Positions 1 to 9,098 of a stretch of 64,000 nt of DNA are shown here, piece by piece (position 1 is the stretch's first letter; each line of letters begins with the position of its first letter). Source of the DNA: FEN-1219 sp963713355 (lineage in GTDB: Bacteria > Pseudomonadota > Gammaproteobacteria > Steroidobacterales > Rariloculaceae); assembly GCA_963713355.1 (NCBI GenBank), contig CAVQLK010000005.1:310001-374000 (forward strand), given 5' to 3'. The translations under genes and the position numbers were made by a program. A model generated the notes under the pieces. That model had not been told where the DNA came from, made no database searches, and was given only the letters and a program-made list of their open reading frames with translations.

Positions 1-609
1 GAGTACCTCGTGATGGCCGCGACGCTCGCCGAGATCAAGTCGCGGATGTTGCTGCCGCGCTCGGGCGAGGGCGAGGAAGACGAGGAGGATCCGCGTGCAG
101 AGCTCGTGCGCCGGCTGCAGGAGTACGAGCGGTTCAAGAAGGCCGCAGGCGACATCGATGCGCTGGAGCGGCTCGAGCGCGACGTGCTGCAGGCGAGCGC
201 CGAAGTCGCCGAGCGCCCCGTCGTCACGAAGCTGCCCGACATCACGCTGAAGGAGCTGCTGGTCGTCTTCAAAGAAGCGCTGGAGCGTTCGACGATGTTC
301 GCGCACCACCACGTGCGCCGCGAGCCGTTGTCGGTGCGCGAGCGCATGTCGAACATCCTGCTTACGCTGCAGCAGGAGCGCTACGTCGATTTCCAGCGGC
401 TGTTCGATCCGCTCGAAGGGCGCATGGGTGTCACGGTCACGTTCTTGGCGATCCTCGAGCTCGTCAAGGAATCGTTGATCGATATCGTGCAAGCAGAAGC
501 CTTCGGGCCGATTCATGTGCGCGCGGCGCAAACCGGCCCCGGACCCAACGAAGTCAGTGAAGACCACCGCGTTCAAGTGACCCGCACGGACGAGCAATAC
601 AATGGATGA
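1..609 (+). CDS. scpA: Segregation and condensation protein A, 5' partial
   Basis: ScpA is the kleisin subunit that bridges SMC heads and recruits ScpB during chromosome condensation and segregation. The window opens inside the gene: the frame is already open at base 1 and reads EYLVMAATLAEIKSRMLLPR, the well-conserved helix of ScpA. The remaining ~200 residues hold the acidic linker (EGEEDEEDP) and the C-terminal winged-helix region near LEGRMGVTVTFLAILELVKE that contacts the SMC head. The stop overlaps the scpB start by 8 bp, which indicates translational coupling. The N-terminal part lies upstream of the window. The family assignment is confident. Confidence 0.93.
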   Translation, partial: EYLVMAATLAEIKSRMLLPRSGEGEEDEEDPRAELVRRLQEYERFKKAAGDIDALERLERDVLQASAEVAERPVVTKLPDITLKELLVVFKEALERSTMFAHHHVRREPLSVRERMSNILLTLQQERYVDFQRLFDPLEGRMGVTVTFLAILELVKESLIDIVQAEAFGPIHVRAAQTGPGPNEVSEDHRVQVTRTDEQYNG

Positions 610-1453
610 AACTGAGATCAAGCACGTAGTGGAAGCCGCGCTGCTCGCGGCGGGCCGGCCGCTGACGCTCGAGCGGCTCCAAGAGATTTTCGCAGCGAAA
701 GGCGGCGGACCCGATCGCGCGACGCTCAAGCGGATCCTGGAAGCGCTCGCGGCCGACTATCAAGGCCGCGGTATCGAGCTCAAGGAAGTTGCGACGGGCT
801 ACCGTGTACAAGTCAAACGCTCGATGACGGATTGGCTCCAGCCGCTCTGGGAAGAGCGCGCGCCGCGCTACACGCGCGCGCTGCTCGAGACGCTCGCGCT
901 CGTGGCCTATCGCCAGCCGATCACGCGCGCCGAGATCGAGGAGGTCCGCGGCGTCGTCGTCAGCACGAACATCGTCCGAACCTTGCTCGAGCGCAACTGG
1001 ATTCGCGTCGTCGGGCATCGCGACGTGCCGGGCAAGCCCGCGATGTTCGGCACCACGCGGGAATTCCTAGAGTACTTCGGCTTGAAGAGGCTCGAGGATC
1101 TGCCGACGCTCGCCGAGCTCAAGGACGGCATGCCGGAGCTGAGCCCGCAGACGGATCTGCTCGAGTCGCTCGTCGAGGCCGACGCGCTCGGCGTCGAGGC
1201 CGCGTTGTCGGACGAAGGAGCCGAGAGCGTCGCTTCGGTGGCGGTCATGCATCCCAGCATCGAAGAGCCCGACGAGAGCGTGAACGACGACTCCGAGCTC
1301 GCCGGCCCCGATCTCGCCGATGCCGACGACTCCGACGACGACGCGGCACGCGCCAAGGGCGGTTCGGCCAACGACGACTCGGAAGACAGCGACGATGCCG
1401 AAGTCCAATCGGCCGACGTGATCCCGCTGCGAGCGGCCGACGACGAACAGTAA
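602..1453 (+). CDS. scpB: Segregation and condensation protein B
   Basis: ScpB dimers bind ScpA and complete the SMC-ScpAB complex. Residues 1-160 form the two winged-helix domains, with the family landmarks EAALLAAGRPLTLERL near the N-terminus and LALVAYRQPITRAEIEEVRGV around residue 100, followed by GRPxxYGTT-like PGKPAMFGTTREFLEYFGL. The last ~100 residues are an acidic, low-complexity Asp/Glu/Ser tail of the kind that varies between species. The ATG overlaps the end of scpA by 8 bp, and rluB follows 22 bp downstream, so the genes form one operon. At 283 residues it is longer than usual because of the tail. Confidence 0.95.
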   Translation: MDETEIKHVVEAALLAAGRPLTLERLQEIFAAKGGGPDRATLKRILEALAADYQGRGIELKEVATGYRVQVKRSMTDWLQPLWEERAPRYTRALLETLALVAYRQPITRAEIEEVRGVVVSTNIVRTLLERNWIRVVGHRDVPGKPAMFGTTREFLEYFGLKRLEDLPTLAELKDGMPELSPQTDLLESLVEADALGVEAALSDEGAESVASVAVMHPSIEEPDESVNDDSELAGPDLADADDSDDDAARAKGGSANDDSEDSDDAEVQSADVIPLRAADDEQ

Positions 1454-1475
1454 CGCTCGCTCGCGTGCTACACCG

Positions 1476-2237
1476 GTGCCTGAGCGAATCCACAAGGTTC
1501 TCGCCAATGCGGGTATCGGCTCGCGGCGCTCGATCGAGCGCTGGGTAGCCGAAGGGCGCATCACTGTAGACGGCCGCGTCGCGAAGCTCGGCGAGCAGTT
1601 GCAGGGCCGCGAGCGCGTGTGCTTCGACGGCAAGCCGATCCGCTTGACCGCGGCAAAGCTCGCGCGCGCGCCGAGCGAAGACTTTCTCGCTTACTACAAG
1701 CCCGGCGCGACGCGCGGCGCCGCCGAGGAGAAGGCTGCGCTCGATCTGCCGCGGCCGCGGCACGGCCGCTGGATCGACGTGAGCCCGCTCGATCGCAACA
1801 CCTCGGGCCTCAGCGTGCTGACGACCGACGGCGAGCTCGCGAGCCGCCTCATGCATCCCAGCACCGTCGTCGAGCGCGAGTACGCGGTTCGCTTGCTCGG
1901 CGAGCCTGCGGACCCGCAGATGCGGCAGCTGCAAAGCGGCATCGAGCTCGATACGGGTATCGCGAAGATCGAGAAAATCGAAGCCGGCAAAGGCGGCGGC
2001 AGCAACATCTGGCACCACGTGACGCTGCGCGAGGCGCGCCATCGCGACCTGCGGCCGATGCTTGCGGCCGTCGGGCTCGCCGTGAGCCGCGTGATTCGAG
2101 TGCGCTACGGCGACGTCGCGCTCGGCGAGCTCTACCGCGGCGCGAGCCGGCCGTTGTCTTCGGCGGAAACCAAGGCGCTGTATGCGCTCGCCGGCATCGC
2201 ACCACGAACAAAACAGCAAGGAAGGGCAGAGCGATGA
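1476..2237 (+). CDS. rluB: 23S rRNA pseudouridine synthase, RluB/RsuA family
   Basis: RsuA/RluB-family enzymes isomerise a uridine in rRNA (RluB: U2605 of 23S rRNA). An N-terminal S4 RNA-binding domain (ERIHKVLANAGIGSRR) is followed by the catalytic domain. The catalytic aspartate sits in SPLDRNTSGLSVLTTDG, a slightly divergent form of the usual GRLDxxTxGLL motif, and SRLMHPS follows it. The protein is 253 residues with a short tail, shorter than E. coli RluB. It starts at GTG, 22 bp after scpB. The scpA-scpB-rluB order is common in proteobacteria and supports RluB over RsuA or RluE. Confidence 0.88.
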   Translation: MPERIHKVLANAGIGSRRSIERWVAEGRITVDGRVAKLGEQLQGRERVCFDGKPIRLTAAKLARAPSEDFLAYYKPGATRGAAEEKAALDLPRPRHGRWIDVSPLDRNTSGLSVLTTDGELASRLMHPSTVVEREYAVRLLGEPADPQMRQLQSGIELDTGIAKIEKIEAGKGGGSNIWHHVTLREARHRDLRPMLAAVGLAVSRVIRVRYGDVALGELYRGASRPLSSAETKALYALAGIAPRTKQQGRAER

Positions 2238-2626
2238 CTCGCAAGAACTTCTCGTCGGGATCGAAGTGGGAGCCGATCGTCGGCTATTCGCGCGCGGTGC
2301 GTGTCGGAGCGTACGTGCACGTGTCGGGTACGACGGCCACCGGATCAGACGGTCAGATTGTCGGCGTCGGCGATCTGGCGGCGCAAACGACACAGTGCCT
2401 ACGCAACATCGAGAGCGCGCTCGAGAAAGCCGGCGCCAAGATGGCGGACGTCGTGCGCACGCGAATGTTCGTCGTCGACATCGATGAATGGGAGCTGGCC
2501 GGCAAAGCGCACGGCGAGTTCTTCGGGTCGATTCGCCCGGCCACCACGATGGTCGAGGTCTCGAAGCTGATCGCGCACGAGATGCTGATCGAGATCGAAG
2601 CCGACGCCTACGTCGGCAAAGGCTGA
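2234..2626 (+). CDS. RidA/YjgF-family protein lacking the catalytic arginine
   Basis: A 130-residue YjgF/YER057c/UK114 fold protein. The GAYVHVSGTTATG strand, the RTRMFVVDIDEWE segment and the C-terminal IEIEADAYVG strand match the family. In RidA itself, an arginine in the PARxxxEV motif deaminates reactive enamines and imines. Here that motif reads RPATTMVEV, with Thr at the arginine position, so imine deaminase activity is not expected. Related Rid subfamilies without the arginine have other or unknown roles. The ATG overlaps the rluB stop in an ATGA arrangement, so it belongs to the scp-rluB operon. The family is certain, the function unknown. Confidence 0.85.
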   Translation: MTRKNFSSGSKWEPIVGYSRAVRVGAYVHVSGTTATGSDGQIVGVGDLAAQTTQCLRNIESALEKAGAKMADVVRTRMFVVDIDEWELAGKAHGEFFGSIRPATTMVEVSKLIAHEMLIEIEADAYVGKG

Positions 2627-2634
2627 GCGCGCGA

Positions 2635-2657
2635 GCCCCAGCGCGTAGCGCCGGGGC
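2635..2657 (+). terminator. Hairpin after the scp-rluB-rid operon
   Basis: GCCCC-a-GCGC at 2635-2644 pairs with GCGC-c-GGGGC at 2648-2657 across a GTA loop, just after the RidA-like stop codon. A short TCTTT follows. The T tract is weak, so it may be a terminator or only an RNA-stabilising 3' hairpin. Confidence 0.5.
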
Positions 2658-2737
2658 CGGTCTTTGATACCATGCCGTACGGTTTGCGCTGTTTCATGCG
2701 CGTCGTTCCGCCCGATCCAACGCTAATCCGAGGACCT

Positions 2738-4646
2738 ATGGCATTAGTGAAAAAGTCGAAGATTGGCGCCGTTCAAGCGACGCCTGTCACTGCGCCCGCT
2801 GCTCCTGCGGCCAAGCCGGCGGTGGCCCGTGCGCCCGCGAAGCAGCAAACGGTTTTCGAGCGCGTCGCAGCTGCGACCGAGGAGCTTGCGAGCGGACTAA
2901 CCGAAGCTTCGGCCGCCACGAAGGAGCTTGGGCGCTCGATGGAGCAAATCGCCACCGGCGCCGAGGAGGCGGCCGGTGCGTCGCAAGAGCAGTCGGCCTC
3001 GATCAAGCGCATCGTCGCCGGCCTCGTCGCTGCGCGGGCGGAAGCCGAGAAGTCCGGGCGTCGGTCCGAGACGTTGATCGCAACACTCGCGGAAGCGACG
3101 GCGCAGATCGTCGCCTCGGTGCGTGCGATCGAGCGCACTGCCGAGCGCCAATTGGCTTCGGTCGCGGTCATCACGGAGCTCGAACGCCCGCACACAGGAT
3201 ATCGGCGAGATCACGAAAACGGTCAGCCGGATTTCGGATCAGACGAATCTGCTGGCGCTCAACGCTGCGATCGAGGCGGCACGCGCCGGTGAGCACGGGC
3301 GCGGATTCGCAGTGGTCGCCGACGAAGTACGCGCTCTGGCGGAAACATCCGACCGGAATGCTCAGGAAGTGCGCGAGCTCGCCGACTCGATGAAGCGCGA
3401 CGTGGAGCAAATCGTCAGCGCGCTCGAGAAGGCGGCCGCGACGGCAACCAAGGAAAGCCAAGCAGCTGCGAGCGTCGTCGAAGCCATGCGCGCGCGGCGC
3501 GAAGACGTGTCGAAAATAGCCGAGGGCAACAGGCAGATCCTGGGCGCCGCCGCCGAGGCCGAGCGCGCCGCGACGGAGGCCGCAGTGGGCGCGGAACAAA
3601 TCGCAAGCGCGGCCGAGGAGCAAGCGTCCGGTGCGAGCCAAGCTCAGTCCGCCGTGCAGCAGCAAGCGAAATCGCTCGAGCAGGCGCAGGTGGCCGCCCA
3701 GGCACTCGCGGTTCTCGCCGAGCAGCTGCGCCGGGCCAAAGCCTCAGGAGACTCCGCCGAGCAGATCGGCTCGTCTGCAGAGGAGCTGTCCGCAACGATT
3801 CAGGAGCTCTCGAGCGCGGCAACGCAGATCATGGCCGCTGTAGAGCAGATCGATCGCGCCACGCGCATGCAAGCGTCCGCCACGCAGGAGACCTCGGCCG
3901 CGCTCGACCAGATCGAAAAGAGCGCAAGGCTTGCCGAAGCGAACATCCGGGCCGCGGACGAACGTGTGCAGGCCGTGGAAGCCGCGCTGAAGACGGGACG
4001 CACGTCCGTCGAGAGCCTCATCGGCGGCGTGAACGCCGGCCTTCAGGACACGCACACCAGCGTGTCCACGGTGGCGCGGCTCGGCGGCGTCGGGCGGAAG
4101 ATCGAAAAAGTCGTCGACGCTATCGCGCTGATCACGGTTCAGACAAGCATGTTGGCTGTCAGCGGCTCCGTCGAAGCCGCCCGCGCCGGCGAATCCGGCC
4201 GCGGCTTTGCGATCGTCTCGAACGATATTCGCGCGCTTGCACGCGAAGCCTCTTCCAACGTCGAGCGCGCGAAAGACACGGCTCGTGGCGTGTTGGAGCA
4301 GATCGCCGTCCTCAAAAGCGACCTAGAGCAAATCGCGTCGTCCTCGCAAACCGAGGTCGAGAACAGCCGTGCGGTGTCGGTCATCTTGGAGAAGCTCGGC
4401 GGCGAGATCGCCGAAATGAGGTCCGCCAACGAGAGCATCGTGAGCGGTGCGGCCGAGATTCTCGCGGCCGCCGCGCAAACGGCTGCCGGCGCGCGCCAGG
4501 TGGCCGCCGCAACCGAGGAAGCCAGCGCAGCCGCGCGGCAGTCCGCCACCGCGGCGACCGAGCAGGCGCGTGGCGCAGAAGACCTGGCCGCCGCCATCGA
4601 GGAAATCGCCTCACTCGCGGACGAGCTGCAGCGCGCGAATGAGTGA
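2738..4646 (+). CDS. Soluble methyl-accepting chemotaxis protein with two signalling tips (frameshifted in this sequence)
   Basis: An approximately 635-residue, alanine-rich, almost wholly helical MCP with no membrane segment, HAMP or recognisable sensor domain, so it should be cytoplasmic. Two MCP hairpin tips are visible: QTNLLALNAAIEAARAGEHG about a third of the way in, and the divergent QTSMLAVSGSVEAARAGESG near residue 470. Each is followed by GRGFA(V/I)V and an (E/D)(V/I)RALA motif. The tips bind CheA and CheW; the flanking coiled coils carry methylation sites. The reading frame changes by +1 in the CCC at 3187-3189; removing one C restores a continuous protein (LERRTQDIGEI). The GTGA overlap with the next gene places it first in the chemosensory operon. 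Confidence 0.85.
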
Positions 4647-6164
4647 GCGAGCCGCGGCGCCCGTCCCTGACGGCCATTCGCCGCTTCCTGACTTTTCGCC
4701 TCGGCGGCACCCTTTACGCGCTGCCGGCCGGGTACGTCTTGGAGGTCATCCATATTCCCGTAGTCGCGCGCGTCCCGCACAGTCCGCCTTCGTTGCTCGG
4801 CATCGCGAACCTTCGCGGCACGGTGCTGCCTCTCGTTGGCTTGAGCGAGCTGCTCGGGTCGAGCGCTTCCGCCGCAGCTGCCGCGACGAAGGCCATCGTG
4901 CTCGATGCGGGAACCCATCTCGCGCTGGCCGTGGAATCCGTCGACGCCTTGGTGGCCGTCGCGGAGGACCGCATCGAAGTCCGCGAATCCGAGCTCAGCG
5001 CGGCGCAAGGTGAGCAGCTGAGCGGCGCGTTTCGCTCGGAGAGCCACGACGCCGTAGTGAAGATACTGGACATCAAGAAGCTGCTCGGCGCCGCGTTCAC
5101 GCAGCAAGCGCGCGCACCGCGACAGTCGCGCGGCAGCAAGGGCGCGGTCGCCGACATGCAGCGATCGGCCGCCGTCGACGCCGCATCGATGCTCGTCACG
5201 TTCGAGGTCGCCGGCCAAGAGTTCGCCCTCGATCTCGCGGCCGTACAGGAAATCCTGCCGGCGCCGGCCGTCGTCATGGCCGTGCCGCGCGCGGAGGCGC
5301 TCGTTCTCGGCGTGACCTCCGTGCGCGACCGCCTGTTGCCGTTGCTGTCGCTGCGCGGGTTGCTCGGCTTTCCGCCCGCACAGGGCTCTGACGGGCGCGA
5401 GAAAGTTGTCGTCATGAAGGTCAATGGCGCGCAGGTGGGGCTCGTCGCAGACCGCGCGAGAGCAATTTTGGCGGCGCCGCAGTCGGCCATCGACGCGGTT
5501 CCGCCCGTGCTCGCGGCGCGTACCGGCGGCGAAGCGCGCCTCAAGGCCATCTATCGCGGCGAGGACGGCCGCAGGCTCGTATCGATCCTGATGCCCGAGC
5601 AGCTATTCCGGGAGGATGTCATGCGGCGACTGGGTCACGACGCGCATAACGAAAGCACGCCGGCGACGCCTGCCGCCTCGCCGCACGAAGAGCAGACGTT
5701 CCTGGTGTTCCGCTTGGGCAAGGACGAGTTCGCGTTGCCGATCGGAGCCGTCGACGAGGTCGGCGAAGTGCCGGCCGCAGATCACACGCTTGCCGAAGAC
5801 GCCGAAGTTTCTCGAGGGCGTCGTGAACCTGCGCGGCGACGTGCTGCCCGTCGTCGACCAGCGCCGCCGCTTCGACATGCCTGCATCGAGCGAAACCGAG
5901 CGCCGGCGTCTCGTCGTCGTCCGGACCGAGCTCCACCGCGCAGGGTTGATCGTCGACGGGGTGTCGGACGTGCTGCGCGTGTCGGTCGATGCCGTCGAGG
6001 CACCGCCCGCGCTGACCGACGAGATCGCGCGGTTGGTCCGTGGCGTGATCAACCTCGAGCAATCGCAGCGCATCGTGCTCGTGCTCGATCCGGCCGAGCT
6101 GCTGACCGCCGCCGAACGGGGGCGTCTCGACGCCTTCCAGAAGGCGAGCCGAGCCGATGCGTGA
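4643..6164 (+). CDS. Triple-CheW-domain chemotaxis adaptor (frameshifted in this sequence)
   Basis: CheW domains couple MCP tips to CheA. This protein of ~506 residues carries three in a row: residues ~10-150 (RFLTFRLGGTLYALPAGYV, ANLRGTVLPLVGL), ~180-325 (MLVTFEVAGQEFALDLAAV, VRDRLLPLLSLR) and ~345-500 (FLVFRLGKDEFALPIGAV, FLEGVVNLRGDVLPVVDQ). Domains 1 and 3 have the canonical N-L-R-G loop; domain 2 is divergent there (SVRDR). A +1 frame change occurs near 5773-5776 (ggcc context); deleting one base joins the halves as VPPQITRLP. The start is GTG, overlapping the MCP stop by 4 bp, and its own stop overlaps cheB by 4 bp. Domain assignment is secure. The triple arrangement suggests it cross-links receptors in an array. 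Confidence 0.87.
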
Positions 6165-7250
6165 TCAAGGTTCTCGTCGTCGATGACTCCGCGCTGGTGC
6201 GGAAGCTCTTCCGCCGCGTTCTCGCCAACGAGCCCGATCTAGAGGTTCGGGTCGCCCGCAACGGCGTCGAGGCGCTTCGCGAGCTCGAGGAGTTCCGGCC
6301 GGCCGTCGTCACGCTCGACGTTCACATGCCGCAGATGGGCGGCCTCGAGTGCCTCGATCGCATCATGCTCGAGAGGCCGTGCGCCGTCGTCATGGTGTCG
6401 TCGCTGACGGCGGAAGGGGCCGAGGAGACGCTCGAAGCGCTGCGTCTCGGAGCCGTCGATTTCGTGTTGAAGCCCGAAGGCGCCGTATCGCTCCGCATTG
6501 ATGAATTTGCACCCACGTTAGTGGAAAAGATCCGGGCAGCGGCCGGCGCGAAGATCAAGAAGAGCACGCGGCTCCGCGAGCGCGTGGTGCACCGAACGGG
6601 GCTGCGGCGACCCCGCTGCAACCTCTCGCGACCGCATACGCCGCGCGGTGCGCGCGTCCGGCGATGGCCTCGTGCTAGTCGGCACGTCGACGGGGGGGCC
6701 GCCTGCGCTCGAAGCACTGCTTGCACCCCTCCCGCAAGCGTTTCCCTGGCCGATCCTCGTCGCGCAGCACATGCCTGCGACCTTCACGGGCCCGCTCGCG
6801 CGGCGGCTCGATGAGCTGTGCGAGCTCCGAGTCGTCGAGGTGCTGCAGCCGATGGTCGTCGAGCCCGGCTGCGTCTACATCGGCCGCGGCGACGCGGACC
6901 TCATCGTCACGCAGCGGCCCGCGGGACTCACCGCGATGAGCGCGCCTGCGCAAGCCGACTACCCGTGGCATCCGAGCACGGACCGCCTGGTGAGATCGGC
7001 CCTGGCGCACGTTCTGCCCCGGCAGCTGATCGGCGTGCTGATGACGGGCATGGGCAACGACGGCGCCGAAGCGATGGCGACGCTGTCGAAGCTTGGCGGC
7101 ACGACTATTGCAGAGGCTGAGGAGACCGCCGTGGTGTGGGGGATGCCAGGCGAGCTCGTACGGGCCGGAGGTGCCGACTGGATCGAGCCCGTTCAAAAAA
7201 TCGCCTCCCGTTTGCTCGAGATCACGCCGAAGCATGCCGCTCGTTCGTAA
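6161..7250 (+). CDS. cheB: Protein-glutamate methylesterase CheB (frameshifted in this sequence)
   Basis: CheB removes methyl groups from MCP glutamates and deamidates glutamines once its receiver is phosphorylated by CheA. The receiver occupies residues 1-125, with the acidic pocket DDSALVRK and phospho-acceptor Asp in VVTLDVHMPQMGG, then K at VLKPEG. The esterase domain has the catalytic Ser in LVGTSTGGPPALE, His in VAQHMPATFTGPLARRL and Asp in LMTGMGNDGAEAM. A +1 frame change lies in the CCCC run at 6611-6614, inside the inter-domain linker; dropping one C restores the frame. It starts at GTG with a GTGA overlap with the CheW gene and overlaps the HEAT gene by 17 bp. Confidence 0.92.
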
Positions 7251-7855
7251 GCCCCCGTCGGGGCCACTGAGTTCCGCTGCACCTGCAACCGACCCCGCGG
7301 CGGTGCTGGCCGCGCTCGCGCGCGGCACGGACGACGAGCGCTGGTCGGCAGCCCGTGCCGCAGTGTCGCTGCCCGGAAGCGTGCCGGCCCTCGCCGAAGC
7401 GCTTGGCGAGCGAGAAGAACCCGCGCGTGCGCGAGGCCGTGCTGACGAGCCTGGCCCGGATCGCCACGCCCGAAAGCGTCCAAGCCGTTCTACCGTTGCT
7501 GCGTTCCGACGACGCGGTCGTCCGCCGGGAAGGATCCGACGCGCTGCTCGCCATGAAAGACGCCGCCTGGCCCCAGGTCGCGGCGTTGTTGCAAGACGAC
7601 GATGCCGACGTCCGGGTCCTCGCCTGCGGCCTCGTCCGCGACATGCCGAACGAAAAGGCCGTACCTCTCTACTGCGGCGTGCTCGATTCGGAGCCGGAGG
7701 CGAACGTCTGTGCAGCGGCTGTAGAGGCGCTCGCGGAGATCGCCGGAGCGGAGGCGTTGCCCGCGCTGCAGCGCTGCGCCGAGCGCTTTCGGGAAACACC
7801 CTTTTTGGCCTTCTCGATCCAGCTGGTCGTCGATCGTCTGCGTTCCCGGGTCTGA
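7234..7855 (+). CDS. HEAT-repeat protein of the chemosensory operon (frameshifted in this sequence)
   Basis: A ~206-residue protein built from short helical HEAT/PBS-lyase-like repeats, for example NPRVREAVLTSLARIATPESV, DAVVRREGSDALLAM and DADVRVLACGLVRDM. There is no catalytic motif. HEAT repeats usually act as protein-binding scaffolds. The ATG lies inside the 3' end of cheB and cheR starts 8 bp downstream, so it is co-translated with the two receptor-modifying enzymes and probably organises or regulates one of them (inference). The frame changes by +1 near 7405-7412 between the first and second repeats. Confidence 0.75.
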
Positions 7856-7862
7856 AGCTCTC

Positions 7863-8702
7863 GTGCCCGACTATGCCGCCCTCACCGAGGACGAATACCG
7901 CAGGCTGTGCGAGTTCATCTATCGTCGAACCGGAATGATCTTCACGGAAGCGAAACGCTATTACGTCGAGCGACGCGTCGTCGAGCGCATGGCGGCCACG
8001 GAGTCGAGCTCCTTCGAGAGCTATTTCGCGCGCCTACGCGCCGGGCCGCACGCGGAGATCGAGCAGTTCGTCAACGCGTTCACGGTCAACGAGACCTACT
8101 TCTATCGCGAGGAGCACCAGCTCTCGTGTCTCACGTCGGACCTGCTCGCCGAGCGCCTGAAAGTGAAGACGCAGGGCTCCCAGATCAGGATCTGGTCGGT
8201 GCCGTGCTCGACGGGCGAGGAGCCGTATTCGATCGCGATCTGGCTGCTCGAGAACTGGCCGCTCGTCGATCGATACGACATCGAGATCGTCGGCTCGGAC
8301 ATCGACACCGGCGCCGTCGCGCTTGCGCGCGCGGGAATCTATGGCAAACGCGCGCTGATGCGCCTACCGCAGCACGTGATCGACAAGTACTTCGAGCATG
8401 ACGGCGACGAGACCTGGAGGATCATCGACGACTTGCGCCAGTCCGTCCGCTTCACGGCGGCCAACATCGTGGATCCCGCCGAGACCAAGGCGCATGGACA
8501 GTTCGACGTCATCTTCTGCCGCAACGTGCTGATCTATTTCGACGATACTTCACGGCGGACTGCTGCGGAAAATCTCTACGAAAACCTGTTTCCCGGCGGC
8601 TTCATCTGCCTTGGACACACCGAGTCCATGAGCCGCATCTCTCCGCTGTTCGACGTGGCGCGCTTTGCGGACGCCATCGTGTATCAACGACCCGTGGCGT
8701 AA
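7863..8702 (+). CDS. cheR: Chemotaxis protein methyltransferase CheR
   Basis: CheR methylates glutamates on MCPs using S-adenosylmethionine. The 279-residue protein has the small helical N-terminal domain (RLCEFIYRRTGM) and the methyltransferase domain with NETYFYREEHQ, the SAM loop VPCSTGEEPYSIA and FCRNVLIYFDD, all diagnostic of CheR. The fold is complete and in one frame, with no TPR or other extension and no obvious C-terminal pentapeptide-binding insertion. It starts at GTG, 8 bp after the HEAT gene. It pairs with CheB to adapt the neighbouring MCP. Confidence 0.95.
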   Translation: MPDYAALTEDEYRRLCEFIYRRTGMIFTEAKRYYVERRVVERMAATESSSFESYFARLRAGPHAEIEQFVNAFTVNETYFYREEHQLSCLTSDLLAERLKVKTQGSQIRIWSVPCSTGEEPYSIAIWLLENWPLVDRYDIEIVGSDIDTGAVALARAGIYGKRALMRLPQHVIDKYFEHDGDETWRIIDDLRQSVRFTAANIVDPAETKAHGQFDVIFCRNVLIYFDDTSRRTAAENLYENLFPGGFICLGHTESMSRISPLFDVARFADAIVYQRPVA

Positions 8703-8705
8703 CGC

Positions 8706-9098
8706 ATGGCTGACGAAGCAACGAAGCGAATCCTCGTCGTCGACGACGCGAGCCTCGTGCGCCGCTATTACCGCGCCGCCCTCGAAGGCGCCGGATTTCA
8801 GGTCGCAGAGGCGCTGAACGGGCTCGAAGCGCTGGAGCAAGTCCTCACGTCGCGCTTCGACCTGCTCGTCGTGGACGTCAACATGCCGCAAATGGACGGC
8901 TTGAGCTTTCTGCGCACCGTCAGAGGCAAAGCGCCGCCGTTGTCATCGACACCGGCGCTGATCACGAGCTCGGAGGCCGAGCCGCAGCGCATTGCCGCCG
9001 CGCGTTCGGCCGGCGCCAACTTCTACGTCGTCAAGCCGCTCAGCCAGGAAACGCTGGTGCAATACGCCTTGCTGCTCTGCGGGGTCCGGCATGGATGA
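8706..9098 (+). CDS. CheY-like single-domain response regulator
   Basis: A 130-residue receiver with the acidic pair DDASLVRRYY, phospho-acceptor Asp in LLVVDVNMPQMDG, the conserved Ser of the TSSEAEP switch strand (ITSSE) and Lys in YVVKPLS. There is no output domain. It should be phosphorylated by the CheA that begins inside its last codons (8-bp overlap). It may carry the output signal or serve as a phosphate sink; the sequence does not decide which. It is one of two stand-alone receivers in the cluster. Confidence 0.9.
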   Translation: MADEATKRILVVDDASLVRRYYRAALEGAGFQVAEALNGLEALEQVLTSRFDLLVVDVNMPQMDGLSFLRTVRGKAPPLSSTPALITSSEAEPQRIAAARSAGANFYVVKPLSQETLVQYALLLCGVRHG

